In this document: one piece after another, positions 1 to 7,883 of the stretch
Layout of the letters: the number at the start of each line of letters is the position of its first letter
Numbering within the stretch: position 1 is the first letter of the stretch
From: JASHUC01 sp963849095
GTDB taxonomy: Bacteria; Pseudomonadota; Gammaproteobacteria; Steroidobacterales; Steroidobacteraceae
Direction: 5' to 3'
NCBI GenBank assembly: GCA_963849095.1
Contig: CAWKGA010000001.1
Location: forward strand, 1 to 64,000
DNA: 64,000 bases
Program-made: the position numbers and the translations under genes
Notes under the pieces: generated by a model
The model's input: only the letters and a program-made list of their open reading frames with translations
The model's database searches: none
Told to the model about the DNA's origin: nothing

Positions 1-20
1 CACCTGCGGCGGGAAAAATG

Positions 21-62
21 AGGTACATCGATCCGCAATATAGGTACATCGACCCGCAATAT
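21..62. repeat. 21-bp tandem direct repeat
   Basis: Two adjacent 21-bp units (21-41 and 42-62) start AGGTACATCGA/C and end CGCAATAT, differing at one base. No gene is visible between here and 248. Tandem subterminal repeats are typical of some insertion-sequence ends (for example the IS21 family), so this may be the outer edge of an element lying left of the window, but no transposase is visible to support that. Confidence 0.7.
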
Positions 63-247
63 GGGGTGACCGCCCGATTCGCCTCACCTACACAGACGGT
101 ATCCTGCCGGACGCAACTTTCGTGTCACCAACGGGGACGTAACGTCATACCTCGCTACTGAGTTGCCTGTCACGGTGATCACGGAAGTGCCAGTGCTGGA
201 TCCATATTTCTACAAATAACCGGTGGTCCGCACCGGGGAGGTTTCCG

Positions 248-1291
248 ATGAATGCTTCCAATTCGGTTCATTTGGAGCATCTAGTGAATGGGCAAACGAG
301 GTCATCTCGCCTTCTCGTCATCCTCGGCTTGGTCCTCGCCCTGGCACTTCAGTTCAGCCCACGTGCGAATGCTCAGAACAACGTCAATTGCGCCGCACCC
401 GTGACCAGCGCCCCGACCGGCCCTGCGATCGTGTCGGCTGCATCAACATCGTATGGCCAGGTGCTGGTCGAGGGTTCGGAAGGCTATTCCGGATGCTCTC
501 TGTACGTGCTCACGTCCGATGAGATCCATACACTGACCTCTGGCGCGGAGCCATTCGGGTGTAGCGACAGCCAGAATGTCCTGGAGGCATCTTGTGATGC
601 CGTCCTCTGGCCGGCGCTCCTCACCGACGGTGCCCCCATCGCAGGACCGGGCGTCAACCCCAAGCTCCTTGGCACGGTGACCCGCACCGACGTGTTGTCT
701 GGCCTGTCGGTGCAGCAGGTAACTTATGCGGGATTACCGCTGTATCGTTTTTTCCTGGACGGAACGCCCGGCGCAACGGGGGGGGCAAATCTATTCGACC
801 CGGTGACTAGCCCCGCGGGCATCTGGTACCTCGTGGAGCCGAGTCGGGGTCTCCCTGCACCGGGTCAGGCGCGATTGGAGCTCGAAACCGCTCCCGTCAA
901 CGGGACTGGATCCGACCAGACTGTACTGGCCGTATCGATGGACAACGACTTCAGCGTCTTCCCAAACGCGAGCTTCCCCGTCTACACCCTGAGCGCGCAG
1001 CTGCGCTCCCCGTGGGACCAGGGTATCGCGTGCCGCGGGATTTGTGCTGCAGTGCCCTGGCCACCAGTCCTCACCTCCAAGCAGCCTGAGGCCGGGCCCG
1101 GTATTGACCAGCGGGATCTCGGTACAATCGTGAGGCCCGACGGCACGCAGCAGGTGACTTACAAGGGTGAGCCTGTGTACCTGTTCTACAGGGACGCGTA
1201 CATACTCGGGATTACCGGGACGCAGGGCATCTACGGAGAGAGCGAGAGCACACCGTGGGGCGTGTTCAACACGGTCTCGCCGTCGCCCTAG
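248..1291 (+). CDS. Secreted COG4315/PF03640-type repeat protein
   Basis: The 347-residue product has an N-terminal hydrophobic export segment (about residues 20-42, ending ANAQ). It then shows two copies of the secreted-repeat fold found in COG4315 proteins: each has a region with W-P-P/L-LT followed by GPG, then LGT, a Q-VTY-G-P-Y motif and an F/Y-R/L-D tail (about 115-165 and 265-320). The start is set by GGGGAGG, 6 nt before the ATG. The family is of unknown function, usually a periplasmic or lipobox protein. The gene lies on the left flank of the accessory island and ends just before a truncated kinase gene, so its 3' side borders a deletion junction. The tail after the second repeat (GESESTPWGVF onward) is unremarkable. 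Confidence 0.8.
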   Translation: MNASNSVHLEHLVNGQTRSSRLLVILGLVLALALQFSPRANAQNNVNCAAPVTSAPTGPAIVSAASTSYGQVLVEGSEGYSGCSLYVLTSDEIHTLTSGAEPFGCSDSQNVLEASCDAVLWPALLTDGAPIAGPGVNPKLLGTVTRTDVLSGLSVQQVTYAGLPLYRFFLDGTPGATGGANLFDPVTSPAGIWYLVEPSRGLPAPGQARLELETAPVNGTGSDQTVLAVSMDNDFSVFPNASFPVYTLSAQLRSPWDQGIACRGICAAVPWPPVLTSKQPEAGPGIDQRDLGTIVRPDGTQQVTYKGEPVYLFYRDAYILGITGTQGIYGESESTPWGVFNTVSPSP

Positions 1292-1326
1292 GGGGCGACC
1301 GATTCCGGCGTGGACGGGTAGGTCCG

Positions 1327-1713
1327 GCGCTGCCGCTCGATCCGCGTATCGCCGCTCTAGCTGCTGGGCGTCTCCTTGTGCAGGAGGTCAACCGTCTGGT
1401 AGCGGCTAGGGTCGATTTTGCCTTCGAGGCTACTCTCAGCGGCGTCACCTATCTCCGCCACCTCACTAATTGGAAGAAGCAGGGCTATCGCATAGAAATC
1501 GTGTTCCTTCGGCTGAAGTCTCCACAGCTTGCACTCCGTCGTATCGCAGCGCGCGTGCGCCAGGGCGGCCACAGTGTCCCTCGCGCTGATGTACTGAGGA
1601 GATTCGATCGCGGATGGGAGCACTTCGTCCGTATATATCGGCCGCTGGCGGACGAGTGGGCGGCGTACGACAATTCAAGCCAGTCACCTAAGCTGCTGGA
1701 GCGGTGGCCGTGA
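1327..1713 (+). pseudogene. Zeta-toxin-like kinase (COG4185), 5'-truncated
   Basis: The frame matches the middle and C-terminal part of COG4185 zeta-toxin-like P-loop kinases: PLDPRIAALAAGR, then DFAFEATLSG, a GYRIEIVFL strand, the ARVRQGGH-VP motif, a W-HF-R-YRPLADEW segment and a YDNS near the end. The first 40 or so residues of the family, with the Walker A loop (GPNGAGKTT type) and the N-ADLIA motif, are missing. The frame runs upstream only into unrelated sequence next to the preceding gene. An enzyme lacking the P-loop cannot bind ATP, so I call it a deletion remnant. The downstream small gene overlaps its stop (GTGA), as in a two-gene cassette. Confidence 0.7.
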
Positions 1714-1868
1714 GAAAGATGCGTCAACCAAAAGAGCCCGAGAGTTTTGCCGCCGGTGTTGGCCGCGGGTTGCGTCTCGCTGCGCGTGCGGCACGCAAGG
1801 TGGCGCGCGCTCACGGCACGCCAATCTATGTGTGGGAGAATGGAAAGGTCGTGGTTAAGAGACCCTGA
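1710..1868 (+). CDS. Small basic protein, likely partner of the zeta-like kinase
   Basis: A 52-residue frame begins with GTG at 1710, overlapping the TGA of the preceding kinase remnant by 4 nt (GTGA), and stops at 1868. An ATG three codons in (1719) is an alternative start. It has an Arg/Lys/Ala-rich helix (RLAARAARKVARAHG), then a C-terminal GTPIYVW-NGKVV-K motif. Short proteins with the same ending commonly sit directly after COG4185 kinase genes, and the overlap implies translational coupling. I infer an antitoxin or accessory role; no experimental family assignment is known to me. It appears intact although its partner is truncated. Confidence 0.6.
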   Translation: MRKMRQPKEPESFAAGVGRGLRLAARAARKVARAHGTPIYVWENGKVVVKRP

Positions 1869-2001
1869 CCTCCATCGAGACCGCCAGGGGACGATGTGCC
1901 AGGATTGTGCCGAACTCAGATTGGGTGTGCCGTAATTGTGCCTTGGTGTGCCTGGGGACGGGGCTGGCAAGCGCTCCAAGTGGTTGATTGTTAAGCCCCG
2001 G

Positions 2002-2046
2002 CTGAAAATCCGCGTGTCGGTGGTTCGATTCCGCCCCTGGCCACCA
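2002..2046 (+). other. Attachment site: 3' half of a tRNA-Phe gene
   Basis: The sequence starts in the anticodon loop (CTGAAAA, anticodon GAA = Phe), continues through the variable region, a T arm (GGTGG-TTCGATT-CCGCC), the 3' acceptor strand CCTGGCC, discriminator A and encoded CCA at 2044-2046. The 5' half of the tRNA is absent: the anticodon 5' stem and everything upstream do not pair. It is therefore not a functional tRNA gene but the kind of 3'-end duplicate left by site-specific integration. The integrase stop codon begins at the next base (2047). I saw no second copy in the window. Confidence 0.85.
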
Positions 2047-3174
2047 CTAAGCCGCTGATTCACTCGGGTTTTCTACGCCTGAAAGCTTCTGTTGGCTTTC
2101 CGCGTCGCGATCGGTTTCCATTTTGTTTCCAAACACCAAGCATGCGAGGCGATCGCCAATCGGATCGCGCTTGCGCGGAAGCATGTGGCAGTACACGTTG
2201 AACGTGAAGGAGGCGTTGGCGTGGCCCATCAGTCTCGAGACGCGGACGATGTCCTCGCCGTTACTGATCATCAAACTCGCGAACGTGTGCCTCAGATCAT
2301 GGAAGCGGATCCTTCTGATACCGGCTCGCTTGCGTGCCGGGTGAAAGCCACGCGTGATTAGGTTCGAGTAGCTCATGGGCTGCCCGTCGAGGTTCGGGAA
2401 AATCAAGTCATAGGGACTCTCGGGGCACGCGAGCCGCCACACTTTGAGCTCCTTTATGAGAAAAGCCGCGAGCGGGATACTCCGATAAGAGGTGCGCGTC
2501 TTGGGTTCTTGAAAGTGACCTTCCTTGAAAGCCCGTCGAACCCGGAACTCGCCGCTCTTCCACTCGATGTGGTTCCAGGCCGCCCCCAAGATCTCACCCG
2601 CACGGCACCCTGTGAATACGGCGAACGAAATCAGCAATCGATAGTTGTTGGTGACGAGCTTGCCGTGACGGTAAGTGGCGGGGGTGGCCGCTTCCCGCAA
2701 CGCCGCGACTTCTTCGGGTGTTAGCACGTCCATGTCCAAGGGCCGCTCTTCGAGCGGCCGCTCGTCGCGCGCGTGCTCCACGTAATCGGTTGGATTTCGC
2801 GCCACCCATTGATTGCGCATCGCATAGTTGAAAACCATGCTGAGAACGGTGAGCGCCTTGTTGATCGAGCGCGTGCCAATCTTCAGCTGATTTGCCCGTT
2901 GCTTCGCGCGGGCTTCCGCGTGACCAGGTCTGGCTGCCAGGACGCGCGCGATGAACGCCTGTTTGATCGAGTCGGGAATGCCTGCGCTGAGCTCGGTGCG
3001 AAAACGCTCGATGTCGGTCACTTGAATCAAGCGGAGTGTGCGACCGCCGAAGTAGGGGATGAGATAGCCGACAAGCAGCTGCTGGTAGCTGCGCCGCGTC
3101 GAAGGTCTAATCGCCACTTTGCTGTTGAGCCAACGAGTCGCAGCGTCTTCAAAGGTTCCGAGGCCCTCATGCAC
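2047..3174 (-). CDS. Tyrosine recombinase/phage-type integrase (N-terminus lost)
   Basis: This encodes the core-binding and catalytic domains of a tyrosine integrase: a SAM-like N-terminal region (TFEDAATRWL; RPSTRRSYQQLL), then catalytic FTGCRAGEIL (first Arg), HDLRHTFASL (His-x-x-Arg), a GHANASFT motif and Tyr in NVYCHM. The reading frame is open only from GTG 3174. The same frame continues upstream to a typical integrase start (ATG at 3342, MATVRFSRGHW) but is interrupted by one TGA at 3274-3276. The 375-residue product could be made from the internal GTG, yet it would lack the arm-binding N-terminus. The gene reads towards the tRNA-Phe att site with no gap, marking it as the island integrase. 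Confidence 0.9.
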   Translation of the reverse strand: MHEGLGTFEDAATRWLNSKVAIRPSTRRSYQQLLVGYLIPYFGGRTLRLIQVTDIERFRTELSAGIPDSIKQAFIARVLAARPGHAEARAKQRANQLKIGTRSINKALTVLSMVFNYAMRNQWVARNPTDYVEHARDERPLEERPLDMDVLTPEEVAALREAATPATYRHGKLVTNNYRLLISFAVFTGCRAGEILGAAWNHIEWKSGEFRVRRAFKEGHFQEPKTRTSYRSIPLAAFLIKELKVWRLACPESPYDLIFPNLDGQPMSYSNLITRGFHPARKRAGIRRIRFHDLRHTFASLMISNGEDIVRVSRLMGHANASFTFNVYCHMLPRKRDPIGDRLACLVFGNKMETDRDAESQQKLSGVENPSESAA

Positions 3175-3342
3175 GAGCCCGTCCGCTACCTCGCCTAGCC
3201 GATCTGCCCGGAGCGCTTGAGCGGCGTTTAACTCTTCCGTCAGATTTTTAAAATGACCTTTGGGTCGCTCAATTCAACGTCGTTTTTTGGTGTCGTAATA
3301 GTCGGCGACCCAATGTCCACGAGAGAATCTCACCGTTGCCAT
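3175..3342 (-). pseudogene. Original 5' end of the integrase, cut off by an in-frame stop
   Basis: From ATG 3342 the frame reads MATVRFSRGHWVADYYDTKKRR and then TGA (3276-3274), followed in the same frame by IERPKGHFKNLTEE and the rest of the integrase. Related integrases usually have Trp after this basic stretch, so a TGG-to-TGA change at codon 23 explains the interruption without any frameshift. Undisrupted, the gene would be 431 codons (2047-3342). Confidence 0.75.
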
Positions 3343-3500
3343 GGTTGCGGCTCCTGTTCGCTGGCGCGCTGACGAGCGTCGCCGATGCCACTGGCTGCCT
3401 AGCTGAACGCGCGGAAGATATGGATGGCTGTATGTCGGGCAGAGCCGGAGAACACGCCGCGAACTCATCTCCGTTTGAGAGCGGGAGGCGGCTGCGCGAT

Positions 3501-4079
3501 TTAGAGATCGCCCGTATAGCCAATCTTGGCGAGAAATGCAGCAAGCTCAGCCTCAACATCTAGGACACGCTGGAGTGCGGCATGGTCGATCCGATCGGCG
3601 AGTCGGAGTGCGGGCATTCCTTTTAAGTATTCCGGCCAACAGTGTTGGAGTTCGGCCAAGGCTTGCGCAGATGTCGCGGGGCGCAGCTGTTGGCATCCTT
3701 CAAAGTGCCGTAGCAACAACGCTTCATGGCAGGGTCTTTGCCAGATTATTTGGATATGCGCGGCTTGCGCCATCAGCTCCATTTGCGCGTCGCGAGCGGG
3801 TGTCTGCCCCAAGCGATCAGAGTCCATGAGCACCGCGCGGTGCACATATGGGGATTCACTCTTGCGCTCGCCCTCAGCAATGCGCCTTCGAGCAAGGTCA
3901 ATGAGCGCCAATGGGTCTCCGCCGCCGGGCCTCAGCAAATCTACGTGCAGGTGGACATCGCGGCGCCGATTCTCGAGCAGGCGACCGAGCCGAGCCCCAT
4001 AGCCGCGCTCACTTTCTCCTTCGCAGCCTAAGTAGACGCGACGACGCTGCGGTATGACAAGTCGACACCGACGCATCAT
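3501..4079 (-). CDS. RloB/AbiLii-like protein of a two-gene defence system
   Basis: The 192-residue product matches the RloB family (PF13707), the partner of an AAA ATPase in AbiL-like abortive-infection systems. Seen: an N-terminal strand with YLGCEGESERGY (acidic TOPRIM-like Glu), an LMDSD acidic motif near residue 90, and the W-RPCHEALLLRHF segment, equivalent to the family's P-FE-W-L-HF signature. The start at 4079 overlaps the end of the upstream ATPase gene by 4 nt, so the two are translationally coupled. RloB proteins are thought to be the effector, probably a nuclease, with the ATPase as sensor or regulator. Catalytic-type residues are present, so it looks intact. Confidence 0.75.
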   Translation of the reverse strand: MMRRCRLVIPQRRRVYLGCEGESERGYGARLGRLLENRRRDVHLHVDLLRPGGGDPLALIDLARRRIAEGERKSESPYVHRAVLMDSDRLGQTPARDAQMELMAQAAHIQIIWQRPCHEALLLRHFEGCQQLRPATSAQALAELQHCWPEYLKGMPALRLADRIDHAALQRVLDVEAELAAFLAKIGYTGDL

Positions 4080-5293
4080 CCGAGATGCGGTACTGCGCCA
4101 TATACACCGCCCAGGTATTTCCGGTAGTAGTTATCATTTCGGCGGACCGCTTGCACATCCCGCAAGCTGTAGACGCTCGTCCGACCGAGATCATCCTTCT
4201 CACAGAAGAGGATCTCTTCTTTGACGAGATCTTCCAGCAGCGATGCGTTGTTGCACGTCATCCAAAGTTGAGCGTCATGAGGATTGCGTTCGCTGTCATG
4301 AAACCACCGGAGAATTTCGGGCAGCACCAGCGGGTGGATCGCCAGATCCAACTCGTCGACTACCGCCACGCCGCCCCTTTCGAGCGCCTGATTCAGTAAA
4401 GGAAATATTCTGACAAATAGCCGCGTTCCGTGGCTCTCCAAGTGCACTGGAAGCGGGGTCGCCAACCCTCGGTGCTCGAACCAGGCAATCGGGCCGTTGG
4501 TCCCTTGCTGTACGCTCATCGAGCGAACGCCAAGGTCGATGCGCTGAATATCTTTGTTCAGAAGTTCCAGTTGCTTCGGGTTCGCAGCGTAGAATCGGGC
4601 GATGGTGTCGTCATTGATTTCTTGCTTTTCAATCAGGATATTCGATTGAATCAATCCGGCGGTCTGCCATAGAAGCGTGGCGAGCGGATGCTTGAGTTGC
4701 GCCAACGTAGAGACGACACTCGCATTGGGCCGGAGCACTTTCTCAAGGGCTTGACGAAAGCCGCTGAGCCCAAATTCCTTCCCCGCGCTTACTGCGCCTT
4801 TCTCATTGCGTTCGAAGAGCCGTACCTGCCTCCCGGCGTGCGGAGGCCAGTACCTCAGTACCTCGGATAGAACGCGCGGAGGTTGATTTCCCGGTCCACC
4901 CAGTGAGACCTCGTAGGCGTATCGGCACTGAGCGACATTGGGGTCTGTCGCTCGCTGAAGATCCGCAGGGCCCGCGAAATGAACCGCTAGATGGGTCGGT
5001 AGCTCACGTGCCTTCTCGTCATTGAACCGCTGATAGGGCATCCACGATTCGGGTGCTGCACGAAAGCTCTCCCGGACAAACCACGAGAGAAAGGACAGAG
5101 CCTTCAGCACGTTTGACTTGCCCGAGGCGTTCGCACCGAAAAGAACGACCACTTTGGGCGCTCGGTCGGGGGCTTTGGCCCAAAGAGGGGCGGTGCGGCC
5201 GGGCTCGGGCGGTGCGTGCCCGGCGACCCGCAGATCAACCACTTGGGGCTCCCGAACCGAGTAGAAGTTAGCGATCTCTAGCCGATGTAGCAT
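4076..5293 (-). CDS. AAA15-family ATPase (RloA/AbiLi-like), defence operon first gene
   Basis: The 405-residue protein is an OLD/ABC-like AAA ATPase. It starts MLHRLEIANFYSVRE, the usual N-terminus of this family, has Walker A GANASGKSN (about residues 50-58) and near the C-terminus VVDELDLAIHP (Walker B plus D-loop). I chose ATG 5293 over a longer open frame (to 5503) because family homology begins there and a good promoter lies immediately upstream. Its stop overlaps the RloB-like start (ATGA type). In AbiL-like systems the ATPase and RloB protein act together to abort phage infection. It is transcribed towards the integrase within the island. Confidence 0.8.
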   Translation of the reverse strand: MLHRLEIANFYSVREPQVVDLRVAGHAPPEPGRTAPLWAKAPDRAPKVVVLFGANASGKSNVLKALSFLSWFVRESFRAAPESWMPYQRFNDEKARELPTHLAVHFAGPADLQRATDPNVAQCRYAYEVSLGGPGNQPPRVLSEVLRYWPPHAGRQVRLFERNEKGAVSAGKEFGLSGFRQALEKVLRPNASVVSTLAQLKHPLATLLWQTAGLIQSNILIEKQEINDDTIARFYAANPKQLELLNKDIQRIDLGVRSMSVQQGTNGPIAWFEHRGLATPLPVHLESHGTRLFVRIFPLLNQALERGGVAVVDELDLAIHPLVLPEILRWFHDSERNPHDAQLWMTCNNASLLEDLVKEEILFCEKDDLGRTSVYSLRDVQAVRRNDNYYRKYLGGVYGAVPHLG

Positions 5294-5299
5294 GGCAAG

Positions 5300-5328
5300 A
5301 ATATAGCATGAATCTACATAAACGACAA
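5300..5328 (-). promoter_or_regulatory. Sigma-70-like promoter of the RloA/RloB operon
   Basis: On the minus strand: -35 TTGTCG (5328-5323), a 17-nt spacer, and -10 TATATT (5305-5300). Only six bases separate the -10 from the ATG at 5293, so transcription should start at or next to the A of the start codon. There is no Shine-Dalgarno sequence, consistent with a leaderless mRNA. The surrounding 70 bp are clearly more AT-rich than the neighbourhood. Confidence 0.55.
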
Positions 5329-5554
5329 TTTTCAGTTGAATATTGCATTTCACAGCTGATGCAATCTGATTTAAAGGCACTCGGCTGCAGGAAAGCGTGT
5401 CGCACTTCCCACCATGAGCTCCGACTGGGCGGATACCGTCGCTCTCGATCGGCGCTTCCTCGAATGGAATCGCGGGGCCGAGCAGCCGGCGCTTTCGACC
5501 CACCCCACGATTGCCGCCCAGCGGCGGAGGGCACCGCTTGCGAGCCTTCGCTTT

Positions 5555-6247
5555 TTAGCTAACCGGTGACACTAGGCGCGCGAAAAATTCATGCTGCGCC
5601 CCCGAGAAACGCGCCGCTTCCCCAGCAGATCTCACCCCGCCGCTGGCCACGTAATCTATCAGTCGTGTCTTGAAACTCATCACGGCTGCGGCATCGGCTC
5701 GCTGCAGCTCGATTGTACGCGCGAGACCCGCCATGAAGGCCTCCGCATTGTTCGATAGACCTTCGAACACATGAACCAGATCCCGCAGCGCGCCATGGAC
5801 TTTGGCCGCATCGGGAGGTAATTCGCGCATGATCTGTCCGAGTGAGATGAGGCGAGCTCGGATATCGTCGAGCGCGACGGACTGCAATTCAGCGCGACGC
5901 TGAAGTGCCTCAACGAACGCCTGCACGGCCACCTCGACCGCTTCTCCGCCCGAGGTCATCCGGTACAAGAGGCGTTTGCGATAAAAGTCTTCAATTGTCG
6001 CGACTCGGGCTGTATCCGGTTGCGACTGCAGATTGCCCCAGTTGACGAGCTGTCCCAGGGCTTGCTGGACGCTCTCCATTGTGGGAGGGCCAGCTGGCCA
6101 AACCGCTTCAGCAAGCACGTCGTCGGGGCGCAGATGCAGGCGGAACTGGCGTTTCGAGGCCGCAAAGGCATCAAGGATTGCGCGATACACTGGCGCGTTG
6201 TCCGCCATAACATGGCTAAATAGTGCAGGTGCAGAGCCTGGAAGCAT
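5555..6247 (-). CDS. Truncated DUF2397 (TIGR02677) protein, Wadjet type III component remnant
   Basis: The N-terminal 200 or so residues match DUF2397/TIGR02677: ADNAPVYRAIL, FRLHLRPDDVL, VNWGNLQSQPDTA-VAT-EDFY, the AAKVHGALRDL helix and FMAGL-RTIELQ. Family members are usually near 500 residues. Here similarity stops after FKTRLIDYV and about 25 unrelated residues follow before the stop. DUF2397 belongs to a four-gene cluster (with DUF2398, an SbcC/SMC-like ATPase and DUF2399) classed as Wadjet type III, which restricts plasmids. None of the partners is in this window, so this is almost certainly a non-functional relic, although its frame is open. It begins 8 bp after hipA with no Shine-Dalgarno. 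Confidence 0.65.
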   Translation of the reverse strand: MLPGSAPALFSHVMADNAPVYRAILDAFAASKRQFRLHLRPDDVLAEAVWPAGPPTMESVQQALGQLVNWGNLQSQPDTARVATIEDFYRKRLLYRMTSGGEAVEVAVQAFVEALQRRAELQSVALDDIRARLISLGQIMRELPPDAAKVHGALRDLVHVFEGLSNNAEAFMAGLARTIELQRADAAAVMSFKTRLIDYVASGGVRSAGEAARFSGAQHEFFARLVSPVS

Positions 6248-6255
6248 TGGAGTAT

Positions 6256-7596
6256 TTAGGAAGGAGGAGGTCTTCGGCTGCGCCGCCCGAGAAGTGGCGA
6301 TTCGCCTGTGCGCCGACTTGCCGCCGGCCGGGTGGGCTTAGGGTTGATGCCTTGGCTTACGGATGCTGCGATCAGGTCGGGCACCGCGATGGCGGGACGC
6401 TTGGCGAGACGCTTCAGGCCCTGATCCCACTCGTGCACGATGCGGGATGCAGTTTCCATGAAACCCGGGATGTTGGCTGCATGGTGGTGAAGCTCGGGCA
6501 AGGTTCCGCTCACAGCGTCGCACACTTGTTCAATGAGTGTGCGCTGCTGTGCGGGCTCAATTCCTAGTTGCTGACGCATGTAAATCTCGAGCACCTTTCC
6601 CGGATCCCAGCTCTTTCGGCCGCCTATGAACATTCCAGGACTGTTGTTGGCGTAGCGATCGTAGATGCGGATGGAGAGCATGTCGTAGATTGGGGCCACG
6701 CGAACGTCGGCTTCGCTTGAATACAGGAGCCCTAGGTTTTTCGTGTGGCAGTCGGCGTTGCCCAAGGCGAAGGTTAGAAGAAGGATGCGGGCCAGCTGCT
6801 CGTTCGAGCTGTGAAGGTGCGGCGTAGGCACGAGCTCACTTACGCGCGCGGCCACGCGATCCCAGTTTGAGTTGTACTTATCATCAGACGTGAGTCCGAG
6901 GAGTGAGCACAGATCTTCGAATCCAAGCCGACGTCCCTCATCGGTGACATCAAAACGCTGAACAAGAAGCACCTGCCCATCGTCGGATACGAGGGTATCG
7001 GCGACTTTGGCACCGGTTCTTGCGGCCACGCGCATGCAAAGGTGCTCGTTCAGTGCAAGGAATGGCAGGGTGTCGGAGCTTGCTTTGACGATGTAGCGCT
7101 CGGTCGCGACCGAGGCTTTGCGAAAGGTGCTCTTCAGTTCGGGTGAGAGGAACTTCGGTACGACGCCGGAGACTCCTGAGGTTGCGTATTCGCGCATTAG
7201 TTCATGGAATCGATCAAGAGAGCGCGGTGCCGTCAGCAACGCCTTGAGGTCAGGGTTGCCACCGGAAGCGGAGTTCGTCCCCGGCAACTGTAGGCTCACC
7301 CGACCTATCATGTTGGAGCCCACGACTGCCAGGAGGTCAAGCGGCCGTGATCCCATGAGCGTCCCCATCTGCTCCTTTAGGAGTTGGAGGAGATACCCCT
7401 CCGGCAGGTTCATCTCGAAGAAGGGATGCAGAGTCGGCCAGTTCCAGCTTTTCAGTTGTACCGGCATGAGGAGCGAGACAAAGCTGTCAGTTGGCACTTT
7501 TGGGTGGTAAGTCAGATAGTGCTCGAACCCATCACGGCTTGAGAGGGTCGCCACGGCGTGTCCGCCGACACGCACTTCAAGCTCCGTTACGCTCAT
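6256..7596 (-). CDS. hipA: HipA-type serine/threonine kinase toxin
   Basis: The 446-residue protein is a full-length HipA: N-terminal subdomain, Gly-rich loop GVSGVVPK (about 141-148), VKASSD and LVQRFDV strands of the nucleotide site, catalytic GNADCHTKN (Asp near 282) and metal-binding PIYDML (Asp near 305). HipA kinases phosphorylate aminoacyl-tRNA synthetases or other targets and induce dormancy; HipB neutralises them. The start overlaps the hipB stop by 4 nt. The last 28 residues after VSQGI are Arg/Pro-rich and unlike usual HipA C-termini, suggesting read-through into a recombination junction with the DUF2397 fragment. All catalytic residues seen are intact. Confidence 0.9.
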   Translation of the reverse strand: MSVTELEVRVGGHAVATLSSRDGFEHYLTYHPKVPTDSFVSLLMPVQLKSWNWPTLHPFFEMNLPEGYLLQLLKEQMGTLMGSRPLDLLAVVGSNMIGRVSLQLPGTNSASGGNPDLKALLTAPRSLDRFHELMREYATSGVSGVVPKFLSPELKSTFRKASVATERYIVKASSDTLPFLALNEHLCMRVAARTGAKVADTLVSDDGQVLLVQRFDVTDEGRRLGFEDLCSLLGLTSDDKYNSNWDRVAARVSELVPTPHLHSSNEQLARILLLTFALGNADCHTKNLGLLYSSEADVRVAPIYDMLSIRIYDRYANNSPGMFIGGRKSWDPGKVLEIYMRQQLGIEPAQQRTLIEQVCDAVSGTLPELHHHAANIPGFMETASRIVHEWDQGLKRLAKRPAIAVPDLIAASVSQGINPKPTRPAASRRTGESPLLGRRSRRPPPS

Positions 7597-7874
7597 GGCT
7601 TGCCAGGCCCTGTGTTCGCACCGCTTCGCCGCTCTACGAGTAGGGTCTCAAGTGTTGGTCGGACTCCGCTGAGCGGTGTAAGGCTTATTTCAAGCTCGAG
7701 CGCGCGCGCGACTCGGAGGAGCTTCGCGACGGTGAGGCCCGAGAGATGCGCATTTTCCAGGCGCGAAACTTCTTCTTGGCGAAGGCCTGTCTCGTGAGCG
7801 AGGGCCGCTTGGGTCTTGCCCAAGTCCTTTCGGCGTTGGGCGAGGGATCCGCCGAGATCTTCCAGCGTGGTCAT
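7593..7874 (-). CDS. hipB: HipB-type XRE antitoxin
   Basis: A 93-residue HTH_3/XRE protein: LAQRRKDLGKTQAALAHETG-RQEEVSRLENA forms the helix-turn-helix (about residues 10-45), followed by a dimerisation segment. It is the first gene of the hipBA operon, with ATGA overlap into hipA. HipB dimers bind the operators upstream and also inhibit HipA. The promoter and TATGC-N8-GCATA operators at 7884-7975 are positioned for autoregulation. The C-terminal tail (VERRSGANTGPGKP) is short and polar. Confidence 0.9.
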   Translation of the reverse strand: MTTLEDLGGSLAQRRKDLGKTQAALAHETGLRQEEVSRLENAHLSGLTVAKLLRVARALELEISLTPLSGVRPTLETLLVERRSGANTGPGKP

Positions 7875-7883
7875 AGGCGTGTC

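Noticed and set aside
1998..2046. A functional tRNA-Phe gene
   Set aside because: Only the part from the anticodon loop to CCA is present; the 5' half does not fold.
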